Assembly (NCBI RefSeq): GCF_016906535.1
Contig: NC_057384.1
Location: 1,240,001 to 1,304,000 of the forward strand
Source: Rhizoctonia solani
Lineage: Eukaryota; Basidiomycota; Agaricomycetes; Cantharellales; Ceratobasidiaceae
Length of the DNA stretch: 64,000 bases
Direction: 5' to 3'
The stretch's first letter is position 1. Every line of letters begins with the position of its first letter. Below the pieces are notes generated by a model. The model did no database searches, had not been told where the DNA came from, and was given only the letters and a program-made list of their open reading frames with translations. The position numbers and the translations under genes were made by a program. This document shows, in pieces, positions 54,541-64,000 of the stretch.

Positions 54541-57500
54541 CTAAAATATTGTTCCGTTCAACCTCTGGTCCCGGCTGCTGGAGCCCACCCAAACTCCAAC
54601 AGTTCCGTCCATCCTTGCCCACCCTTGCCTCTCCACGTCCCAGATACTCAGGTCGTACCTCGACAACACCAACTCGACGGTCTTGGACTCGCCAGGTGCG
54701 AGCTTGATCTTGTCGAATCCACGGAGGACGCTAGGGGGCTCGTTGGCTCCGGCAGGAGGGTTGATGTACATCTGCGCAACTTCGCTTCCAGCAACCTTGC
54801 CAGTGTTCTTTACCGTGAACGAGACCTTGAACAGCGCGTCGTGGAGCCTAATAGACACAGTCAGATATACGATGCAAGAGGGGGCAATTCAGTAGGGCTT
54901 ACCAAGTCTCGATGCTGGCTCCAGTCTTGTTGCCGCTGACGCCACCATCCCACCAGATAAGCTCCTTCGAGAGAGCATCTTCAGCACGAGCGACCTTCAA
55001 GTTGGAGTACTCAAAGGTTGTGTAAGAAAGACCAAATCCAAACTCGTAGCGAGGCTCAATGTTTTTCTACAAGTCCTCCAAATGAGCATCATTTTTGTCA
55101 CACACAAAAAACAGAATCAGAACTCACAGCGTCGAACCAGCGGTAGTCAATCAATAGACCCTCGGTATATGGGATCTGAGGTTGCTCGCTAGGGTCATTG
55201 TAGACCACCTGGGCAGAGTAGTCCTCGGGCTTCTTAGCAATGGTGTAGGGCAACTTGGCAGAGGGGTTGACATCGCCGTAAACAATATCGACAAGCGAGT
55301 TCCCTGACTCTTGTCCAGGAAGACCAGCCCAGAGGATCTAAACGCCCATAATGAGATATTGTTCCAAGCAGTATGGACAATAGATATACGCACAGCAGTA
55401 ACGTTGGGGTGGTCAACCCAAGGTTCAACAATTATCGGACCGACGGAATGAACGACAACGACAGTGTTCTTGTTGGCAGCAGCAACGGCCTTGACGAGCT
55501 CATCCCCATTGTGCCAAGCAGTCAAGTTATTCCTACAGTTTTGGTCAGTGTAACTGGTCGAACCGAGCATATTACACGAGAACTCACCTGTCACCCTCGT
55601 TTCCATCAACAGTAATGTACTGTTCTCCAGAGTCACTGGCAACGAAAACCAGAGCGACATCCTTGTTAGCAGCAGCATTCGCAGCACCGACAGTGTCCCA
55701 GTCGTTGAGCCACCATCCGATGGTGGTGTGGTCCTGCTTGGCGCGTTGTTGGAGAGCTTCGAGAGGCTATGGAAATGCAAATATCAGCACTATTCCCATA
55801 ATTGAGCGGTGATCAACGTACCGAGATCAAATAAGGGAACTCAGCAGTTCCAGAACCCCACCCCATAGCCAGGGTTCCGTCCAATCCACCACGGTCAGCG
55901 TATCCGTTAGGACCGCGTTGAGCTGGGCCAGCATCAGAACCTTTGAAATCAAACCCGCTAAGCTAAACAAAATAAACCAAGAAAAAAAAAGCTGCGTACC
56001 GATCAATGCAATAGTAATGGGCTTCTTCAAAGGTAAAGTGTCATTCACGTTCTTCAGCAACACGGTCGAAGCGGCGCCCATCTCCCGAACAAGCCTGAAA
56101 TTACATTTAGCCGCCAGGATGGATGTGTCAAATTGCATACACGCACTCGTAATGATCTTCTTGCACATCGACGTGTTTGTTGATCGGGTCCTGGGGTCTG
56201 AACGAGTCGAAGTTGACGTCTGGGTAACCCTTGTCTTGTCCGACAAGATACCACGCGGCGGCAATTCGTTCGGCCATGTCCTATCAGATGGATAAGCATT
56301 GATTCGCAGATCAATCCAAGGAGCGGGACTCACGGTAACACGGTCCTCGGTGACTTCGCCATTCTTGACTGCAGCAGTCAAATTGGCACCAAAGTACGAG
56401 TCGTTGGAATGGAAGGTAATATCTCCGGGCATGGTCATCTGTGTCAAAAAAAAAATTAATAACGGTCACCAGTCAATTCGAACTACAGCTCACATCCAAT
56501 CCCCGAGCAGCCGAGATGGTGGAATGAGTCGCTTGCCAATCGGACATGATATCTGCCAAGGTATGTTAGAGTTTGCAGCAGCAAAAAGACTCTGACTTTG
56601 ACTAACAGCCTCGGAAACCCATTTGGTGTTTCAAGATGACGTTTTGGGTATAGTCGTTCTCACATGCCCAAGTGCCGTTGACTGTTGTAACATGCGATTA
56701 GGGCGCTGTGCTGTCATGTTTTTTGGGAGTAACTTACTTAGATCTATAAGAAATGGGATTCATTAGTAAACCTTTCCAATCGAGAAGATTTAAACAAGGA
56801 CAGGAGCAGTGACCGAGCTGACACACTGACGGTGAAGACGGATACTCGGGGTTCAGGTGCCCTTCCAATGCAAACCCCGCAATCGTTGCACTGGGGCTCG
56901 GAAGCACGGATTCGGCGTGGTTATACAAATACGCGCCCAATGACACCATTTCCCCATGGAGAAAATAAAGACGCTGCAGGAACTCACTGTATGAACACAT
57001 CACGCTTGCAACCCCAGCCATCACGCTTCGCAGGAACGGATGAGCATACAGCTCGTGCTGAGTACGGTCATCAACGTTGGACGAGGATGTGGTACGGTAA
57101 TGCTCTTGCTCGCTGCGGATCTAGGTTAAGGCATTTCGCTTGACGGAGAAGGTGTGACGTACTTGTTAATGTAATGTTTTGCACTACGGAAAAGATTGGT
57201 CTAAATTTTTGCTTGAGAGAAATCCAGAGCGTGCTTACCAAGCTTGAACACCTTCATTTTGGATACCAATGATAGTCTCATAGGAGGCTTCACCGACATG
57301 GTAGGGATCGGCACCACTACATTCCAGATCAATTTTGGATGTTCCAACCGGCTAACCGAAACGCCACTTACAAGCCTTCCCAGTTTCGTCCACCCGCAGC
57401 CACACGCCCAAGATTCATCATCGGCCCCAACGCAACGTGCACACCCTTTCCCTTGAACTCGCGGGCCATTGCCTCGCCGCGGCGTCGGATCATGTCACGA

Positions 57501-57875
57501 TCCCAACTGAAAAAGAATGTCAGTACTAACTCTCATTCAGATGAATCCAACGTACGTAGCGCCGGCATTGATACCAGCTGGGAAAGCAGTGACTCGATCT
57601 GCGAACCGAATACCGAGAGGACTGTCTTGGAGACAGAGACCAGGCCAGTGAACCTCGGGTTGAGCGGCAATATTACCGACACAAGGGCCACCTTCCCAAC
57701 CCACGCCAGTAGTCATGTTTACTTTTTGCTCCAGAGTTAGCTTGGAGACAAATTTTTTGGCGAGATCATGGGACTCGGTCCAGGTGCGGGCGGTGTTGGA
57801 GGGCTGATTGGGTTCAGCACCCCAGACATGTTGAGCGAGAAGGAGCGGAAGGGTGAGTGAATATACGGGCAACAT
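54541..57875 (-). CDS. Secreted GH3 beta-glucosidase, 17 exons, 756 aa
   Basis: Exons on the minus strand: 57875-57556, 57506-57372, 57316-57239, 57183-57163, 57112-56988, 56743-56738, 56681-56607, 56552-56494, 56438-56334, 56280-56147, 56094-56000, 55940-55822, 55766-55588, 55532-55394, 55337-55128, 55066-54903, 54847-54541 (2271 nt). Signal peptide [21 protein letters not shown]3 barrel: [45 protein letters not shown] and nucleophile Asp258 in [12 protein letters not shown]; second domain [33 protein letters not shown]-terminal fibronectin-III-like domain ([23 protein letters not shown]). It splits terminal glucose from beta-glucosides such as cellobiose outside the cell. Exon 6 is only 6 nt, exon 4 is 21 nt, and intron 5 is long (244 nt). 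Confidence 0.9.
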
Positions 57876-57923
57876 GACGCTGGTGCTGATGTTGTTGGGA
57901 CTCAACAAACTGGCTCCGCCTCC

Positions 57924-58000
57924 TATATAGCTGCCCATAACGTGCACCAAGACCGGCGAGAAGACGCGAAGCGGATCGAGCCTTGAAATGACGTCACGTG
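57924..58000 (-). promoter_or_regulatory. GH3 gene promoter: TATA box and overlapping TGACGTCA/CACGTG
   Basis: TATATA at 57924-57929 is about 50 bp upstream of the GH3 start. TGACGTCA (57989-57996) overlaps CACGTG (57995-58000) about 115 bp upstream. These are consensus sites for bZIP (CRE) and bHLH factors; use here is inferred. Confidence 0.5.
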
Positions 58001-59448
58001 AGTTGTGGGGAAATTCAATTACCAGCGGCGGGTTCTCCGCACGCCCCCAGGTTCTTAGAGTGTTCGACCTGCAACAGTCGTTCTTTTTGAGCCCGAATTA
58101 GCAGCTGGGCGTCAGCCTGTTTGGCAAAGTGTCAAAGTGTAGCTATGGGAGGTCGAGAGTCAGACAGAGCCAAACGTTTTCCGCACCGGAGTTGACGCAC
58201 GCCTAGTGAGCAGCCAATTTTCATATCCAGTTCGCTTGCGGCCCGCCGACAACAGTCAGGTGCTATCCCTGCACATCTTCCGGATCCCGTTTCCTGCCGC
58301 ATGCAGACCTGGGCTGCCCAAATCGGAGTGACCGGCATTTTGAGAACACACTAATGTGGATGAGTAATGCGATTCAATCCCTATACTAAGCGTCTTCTTG
58401 GTTATTTTATTGCACGCACTACACATGCCAAGACAGACTTTAATTGATTTCCCGATCTCAGACCTAGTCATAAGTATCCCCGACCGAAAGCGCACGTTCC
58501 CATGCGTAGAAAATTTATCGGCAAAGAAATGAACGTCGATTTTGTCAAGACAATTTGGCTACATGGTGGGTCGCGAATGATGTCTGTAGATCAGCCAAGC
58601 CAGCATAAAGGGAAAATGAACCCGCCATATCTAATCACGTGTTATTTGCGCAGGGTATGCCTGCCGAGCCTAACCAAGTGCCAGCTTCCCTGAATAGGCT
58701 GAAGGACACTCCCATACGAAGCTTGGCTAGAATATCAGCCCTTCATCAATTGATGAGATTTTTTTGAGCTTGATCGGTCGGTTATACATCAAAACTTCGG
58801 GCACTTCGGCGATGCATATGACTACCAGAATATATCCGTGGTGGGTGTAGGTTTTCCTAGTAAGGCAGCATCCTTGATGATGGTTTGTTTCCAAGTCTGA
58901 TACGTTTATCGCCCGTTCCACTGGCAAGGTGTGCTGTGATTCGGTCGGAAGCTGCGCCTTGATAGTAGGACTGTTTGGTGGTAGAGTGGAGTGAGATCAT
59001 GTCGACCCTCCATCATCGGGATTCGGTATACAGGACTCAGGGCCAAGCGATCCGTTCGCTGCTATTATAGTTGGGCTTTGCTCATGGACGAATTCTCGAC
59101 ATGGAAGAACTATGGGCTATATTCCCGAATATTGGGTGGGTATTTGTTGACTTTCCCTTGAAGAGCTACTGGCCGGACGGTTGTATGAGAATAAATAGCA
59201 CCGTATTTATTTCATATGAATTCGGTAGGCGATGGGAAATTGAGCATAACAGATGTACGTGCATGTGGAAGGATAACTTAATGATATTGATACCGATCGA
59301 TAGCACATAACTTAATTAGGAAGAAATGATACGCCAAACCGCCGGCCGCCCCACGCGCGGAACGCTGCCACTTCGTCATCAAAGTAAAGTGGTCCTGATG
59401 AAATATTTCAAATCGGCGAATTCCCATTGCTCGGCCACCACACCCCAC
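58001..59448. other. Intergenic
   Basis: No gene recognised between the divergent GH3 (-) and MFS (+) genes. Short frames only. Confidence 0.5.
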
Positions 59449-61835
59449 ATGAGCACCTCCGCTACGACTCAAGTTCACGACCTCTCGTCTATTGGATTTA
59501 TTTCAGAAAAATACAATAACAATGTAGCGAATACAACACTCGATCTCCAGGCTCCTCCCCACGTAGTTGTTCGTGCTCGAAGTACGAATGAAGGGATTGA
59601 GATGAGCGTGTTTGGTCCGAGTGGGAATACAAACGAGGAATTTCCGGATGATGGTAGTATCTCTGAATCAAAAGATAGCTCGAGGAAGGAATGGGCAGCT
59701 GTTATTGCGTGTGGAATGTGCCTATTTTTGGTAAGCAAGTTATACAAGAAATATACCTAACGAGCGACATGACTATATTATTTGTCAATAGAGCGGATGG
59801 AACGATGGCAGTGTCGGACCTCTCATACCAACGATCCAAAAACATTACGATCTCACTTTTACGGTCGTTTCGGTTCTCTTCGTCTCCGGGTGTCTTGGCT
59901 TCATGTTATCTGGGATTCTTAATGGTATGTCGTGTAAACGATCTTGCTCTTTCCCTTATTTAATCCAATTGGTATAGTGTATCTTTCAGATCGCCTAGGC
60001 TTTGGGCGTGTGGTATTTCTAGGGGGGTGTTTTTTTTATAGCTAAATCAACCGGTAGATTTATAGGCTAGATTGCAATAGGTGGTGTCTGCCAAGCTGTC
60101 TCCTATGCAATTTTGGTTCCAGCGCTTCCGTTCCCCGTGGCGGCCATCGGTGGGCGACGTTTCCTATCTGACGTTCCTGTGTCTAAATCATCTTTTTAGC
60201 GTTCTTGATCAATGAGTTCGGTCCGTTCTAAACTGTCACTACTGGGGGCTGGGTAGCTTACATTCACCCAGGTATCGGATTGCAAGATGCCCAGGCAAAC
60301 GGATTTGTTAGCGCATTACGAAGTAACCCATCGGCGAAACTGGGTATCATCCATTCATTATATGGTAATTTTACATCTTCCTTGGCTCCCATTATGATTT
60401 AATCAGCGATGGGATTCAGGCGCCGGTGCTTTTATCTCGCCGTTCGTCGCAACCCAATTCGCCAATAAGCCGTACTGGTCGTATTTATACGCGGTCCCGC
60501 TTGTTATCGCATCTTTTAATCTTGTACTTATGTTTACGACATTTGGATTCCATACACAAGAAGGTTAGTTTAATTTATTAGCCTATTCTGGCGAAACAAT
60601 TAACTGTTGTTCAATCAATTAGAACTCCTGGGCCCTATACAACCTCCGGAGCCTACAGAATCAGGAAGCAACCAACGAAAGTATAAACAAGTATTCGGAT
60701 CGTGGACAGTTAATATGATGGCCGTGTTTTGTCTTTTATATGTTGGAGCGGAAAATACTATGGGAGGTGAGGAAGCCCACCAATCAAAGACATCATTGGT
60801 GCTGAACCTTTAGCAGGTTGGATCGTCACGGTGAATACCATGACAAGGCAAGTTGTCAAAATTATTGATGCTTTAATCCAGTTCGCCGTCGAAGAGCGTG
60901 GTGGTGGATCCTCTGCAGGGTACATTTCTAGGTAGGTGTCTATCAATAGTCTACTTCCCCGCGTGTACTAAGTGATATGCTGGATAGTGGTTTCTTTGGA
61001 GGTATACTGCTCTGAGCCACCCGATACATAATTTTGCTCACACATGCTATTTTAGGCTTGATGCTAGGGCGGATTGGCTTGCTTTGGCTGAATGAAAAGG
61101 TAAGTGTGTCTAAGGAATTTGCAGCCCTGCCAACGCATATTTCAACTATAGGTTGGCGAACGGCGAGTGGTTTACGCATATATCCTACTGGCGGTAGGGC
61201 TTGAGATGACCGTATGGATGCTCCCTAACCTGTTCGGAAACGCCATTGCTTTTGCACTCGTTGGTGTGCTCATGGGTAAGTGTCACTAGTCTGGTTGTCA
61301 AATTAATACTCATTTATGACGCTAAATAGGGTATATTTAACGATTAAAGTTTGTGTCTACTTACTGATGCTGAGATCGGTAGGCCGATGTATCCGATTGG
61401 CATGAATGTCCTCCGAAGCGTTCTACCAAAATGGTGGGTCTGAGCACTTGGGGGATACTATATTTCTCATATACGAATATTTCCAGGCTTTGGACCGGAT
61501 CTATGGGATGGGTAGCATCGTGAGTATAGTAAAAAAAAATGGTAATTGAAAGTAACACATTTCCCTAGGTTTGGGCAAGCAGGAGGTGCCTTGTTTCCCT
61601 TCCTCACAGGTACATTGATCCAAAAGGTATGACGATCAACTCGAACTACCAAGCTTGGGCTTAACAGCAGAGAAAATCAAGTATGGTGTAGATGTGCTCC
61701 ACCCAATGTAGGATAACGGCGGTATTCCTCAGGGCTGTTATTGACACTATCTTATGCAGAATTGTTGCACTACTCGGTGGCATGGCGATATCGTGGGCCT
61801 TGATTCCTTTGGATATTAAGAGGCGCGGCGATTGA
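59449..61835 (+). CDS. Major facilitator superfamily transporter, 19 exons including a 1-nt exon, 476 aa
   Basis: Exons: 59449-59730, 59792-59924, 59978-60012, 60071-60149, 60200-60220, 60272-60364, 60420-60563, 60623-60766, 60817-60830, 60882-60931, 60988-61001, 61056-61099, 61152-61275, 61330, 61383-61433, 61487-61519, 61569-61626, 61673-61707, 61760-61835 (1431 nt). Family blocks: GWNDGSVGPLIPTIQKHYDL, LSDRLGFGRV, PALPFPVAA, GLQDAQANGFV, HSLYGAGAFISPFVATQFAN, LGRIGLLWLNEKVGERRVV, GPMYPIGMNV and GQAGGALFPFLTG, as in fungal sugar/BSC6-like MFS proteins with 12 spans. Substrate unknown. The start ATG 59449 (MSTSATTQ) is one of several in-frame options. Without the G at 61330 the frame is lost. 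Confidence 0.8.
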
Positions 61836-61866
61836 TGCCGAAGGGTTCCAGAAATCCATGAGCTAC

Positions 61867-61898
61867 GTTCTGTTCTGTTCTGCTCTGTTCTGTTCTGT
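61867..61898. repeat. Pentanucleotide microsatellite (GTTCT)n
   Basis: Six GTTCT units, one changed to GCTCT, just after the MFS stop codon. Confidence 0.85.
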
Positions 61899-62805
61899 AT
61901 GCTCTCTGGGTCGGTAGTTGGATGGCTATTCAAAGTGAGTTTTATTGGGATGGCGTTGAGCTTGAAACTCGGAAAGCGATGTGCTAATTAGAATGCATGT
62001 GCTGAGCAAGTCATAGTTAGTTCATGATAATCCTTGTACGGTTAATGAAAATTCCCATATCATTCGTCCCGAGTGGTAGAAAAACGATACTCGAGCATCA
62101 CAAATGAAGGTTTTCAGATGCGGATCTAAAACACCAATAGTCTCGCCCAGTCCCTTCAATCTCCTACAATGATATATGGCGTTACTGTTTTGCGTCTATA
62201 ATAGGGCATTCGAAATTCGAATTACAGCGGGGGTCGGGGCAACATATAGGAGCTTTGGTTGCTATTGGGCCATACTAAATCTTACTCTCAACCGACTATG
62301 AAACACCCATTCGTTGGAACCTTGTTCAGTACCTGAGCTACTCCAGGAGTCAAGCCTGGAGATTCAGAATTATGGGCTTTCGAGCCCAGTTTGAAATTCA
62401 TTTGATTACTACCAACCGCGGGCGCTTTTGGCGACACGCGTTTCAATAAATTTCTGCTGATTAGGGTAGGAAGAGAACAAAATTTGCTGAATCGCCTATT
62501 TCTTAGGGCTATAACTATCCACTTCGCGCGCGGCTCTTCACTTGACATATTCCACTCGACAGACATTTCCTTGCTCTGGCCGGCGCTAAGTCTGCCTATT
62601 TCTAAATTTGTTCAATCAGTGTCATTATGTAGCTGTCATGATAGCCAAATGAACGCTTATACAAGCCTGCACACGGACTTTTCATAGTAGCGGCAGGAGT
62701 TGTGAACGGCGCTTCCCCACCTTTATTTTCTGATTTGATTCGGAGCTCCGAGTATATATTGCACAACCTATCCAGGCAAGCCCATCATTCAGTGCCCATA
62801 GAATC
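61899..62805 (+). other. Intergenic; promoter of the second P450
   Basis: No gene seen. TATATAT at 62753-62759 lies 47-53 bases before the P450 start codon. Confidence 0.5.
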
Positions 62806-64000
62806 ATGATCTACGAGACCATTAAGCAATCCGGTACTCAATACTGTACTGCCGCAGCGGCCCTCTTGGTACGTTGCCCAGATGTCCTGTTTAAAGCATA
62901 TGCTGCTGGTCGAAGGCTGAAGTGTATGTACAGGCTGCATACTATCTTATTCCTTATCTAGTAGATCCACACGAATACCGACGCCGGTTCTCCGGGCCAT
63001 GGTTTGCATCATTGACTAATTTGTGGTTAGCCAGAGCTGGGAGTTCTGGTCACTACTGTAAGGATCTTCATGAGCTCCATGAGAAATATGGTACGTGTAG
63101 GTAAAATTGGTGAGAAAACGCTGAAGAACTAATTAGTATTGAATAATAGGAAGGTTTGTGAGGATTGGACCCAATCATATTAGTATCGCCGATCCTGATG
63201 CGTTGGAGGTCGGTGACATAGTTATTATTTCGGTGCATACATTGACTCTACCGCAATACGGAAGATTGTTTATGGGCATTCGAGCGGTCTTCTCAAATCG
63301 GAATTTTACGAAATACTGCAATCGGCAGAGACCAAAGATGTTTTTAGTGCCCGTGATAAGGTTGTTCACACCAGTAAGTAATGTTTAGATCAGTGTACTC
63401 ATGAATCATCTCACAATTCATAATCCTATCCAGTGAAGCGAAAGCGCATTGCAAATATTTACAGTGCACAGAATGTCTTGAGCTTTGAGCCACGTGTGAA
63501 GGAGCATATCCGGCGGTTCTACATTCAACTGGATAACCGATGTGAACAGGCTCTCAAAGGCAAATCTGGGTTTAATTGGAGTGTTCAAAAGAGCCGAGCG
63601 GTTCTCAACATTTGTCCGCGTAAGTCCCTTGAAATTATTATCTTCATTGCTACAATTTATCGCTCCTGCAGAGTTCGCCTATCTCTCTTTTGATATTATT
63701 AGTGATTTGGCTCTCGGAGTACCCTTCGGAATGGTAGAAAGACAGAAAGACTCGACCCCAGCTTCATTATCCACCGTATCTGAAAGAAATGTAGAGGGGG
63801 TGCCTATAATTCGTCTCATCGCCGATGGAGGAAAAATCGGATTGTCTATTGGCCCATATCCTGCATGGTTCCAGAAGCTACTCATCATGGCCCCTTGGCA
63901 TAAAAATGACTCGGATAGTCGCCGTAACTACTTGGAAACTACGAAGGCCCTGGTCGATGCGCGTATCAGCAGGATAGGAAGAGAACAACCGGAAGATCAA
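62806..64000 (+). CDS. Cytochrome P450, N-terminal ~301 residues (benzoate 4-monooxygenase-like), cut by window edge
   Basis: Exons: 62806-62868, 62934-63090, 63150-63208, 63265-63373, 63434-63619, 63672 to the edge. All introns are GT...AG and in phase. N-terminal hydrophobic anchor (AAAALLAAYYLIPYLV), then GPWFASLTNLWLA, KYGRFVRIGPNHISIADPDALE, IVYGHSSGLLKSEFYEIL, MKRKRIANIYSAQNVLSFEP and FAYLSFDIISDLALGVPFGM. These blocks follow the pattern of fungal benzoate 4-monooxygenase-type (CYP53-like) enzymes, which hydroxylate aromatic acids. The helix I, ExxR and haem-binding regions lie beyond the window, so activity cannot be judged. Confidence 0.82.

Noticed and set aside
60221..60271. TAA in the MFS transporter read as a nonsense mutation
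   Set aside because: It lies in a 51-nt intron (GTCCGT...CCCAG); removing it restores FLINEFGIGLQDAQ.
1..64000. CRISPR array, bacterial operon or prophage
   Set aside because: No spaced direct repeats; the intron-rich genes and chromoviruses are eukaryotic.

Overview
The window is a stretch of filamentous basidiomycete nuclear DNA. The genes are broken up by many 49-75 nt GT...AG introns, and they include a DUF6535-type membrane protein, tandem arrestin-like proteins and Ty3/gypsy chromoviruses, a repertoire typical of Agaricomycetes such as Rhizoctonia/Thanatephorus. The genus is an inference; no rRNA or other barcode is present.

Positions 1-23,400 are a nest of Ty3/gypsy LTR retrotransposons of two related families. 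Element A (3447-9708, +) has near-identical 562-bp LTRs, intact gag and pol and a perfect 5-bp duplication (CGTTT). It sits inside the integrase gene of an older minus-strand element B (1954-14415). Element C (16047-22490, +; same family as B) has 584-bp LTRs and a GTTAC duplication but several nonsense codons. It is inserted in an older LTR that also received a solo LTR (22759-23340, duplication GTTTA). The left edge holds the tail of another A-family copy (1-937) and a decayed LTR (938-1489). The elements show TATA boxes, self-complementary primer sites, a G-GGA-AAA slippery heptamer before each gag stop, polypurine tracts, hairpin-rich U5 regions and a shared leader.

From 23,400 to 25,650 lie a tRNA-like hairpin and a 212-bp MITE with 29-nt inverted ends. 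The rest is single-copy gene space: a 9-exon cytochrome P450 (25657-27609, +); translation factor eEF1B-gamma (28697-30282, -); a UBE2S-type ubiquitin-conjugating enzyme (30750-31752, -); an intronless four-span membrane protein (33016-34764, +); an OTUD3-like OTU deubiquitinase (36207-37947, -); an SMP-30/gluconolactonase-like protein (41112-42667, +); a DUF6535 protein (45434-48872, -); an arrestin-like pseudogene and its intact tandem paralogue (50171-51566 and 52428-53871, +); a secreted GH3 beta-glucosidase of 17 exons (54541-57875, -); a 19-exon MFS transporter (59449-61835, +); and the 5' half of a second P450 (62806 to the edge, +). There is no operon-like organisation. The only thematic link between neighbours is that UBE2S and the OTU protease both act in ubiquitin turnover, about 4.5 kb apart.

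The most unusual observations are very small exons. The MFS transporter keeps its frame only if a single-nucleotide exon (61330) lies between two normal-length introns, and the GH3 and DUF6535 genes appear to use 6-nt and 5-nt exons. In the retroelements, LTR hairpins with a CTTA-type loop show paired base changes between copies, and the non-coding leader is shared between the two families. All gene models were spliced by eye from reading frames and family consensus; no transcript data were available.
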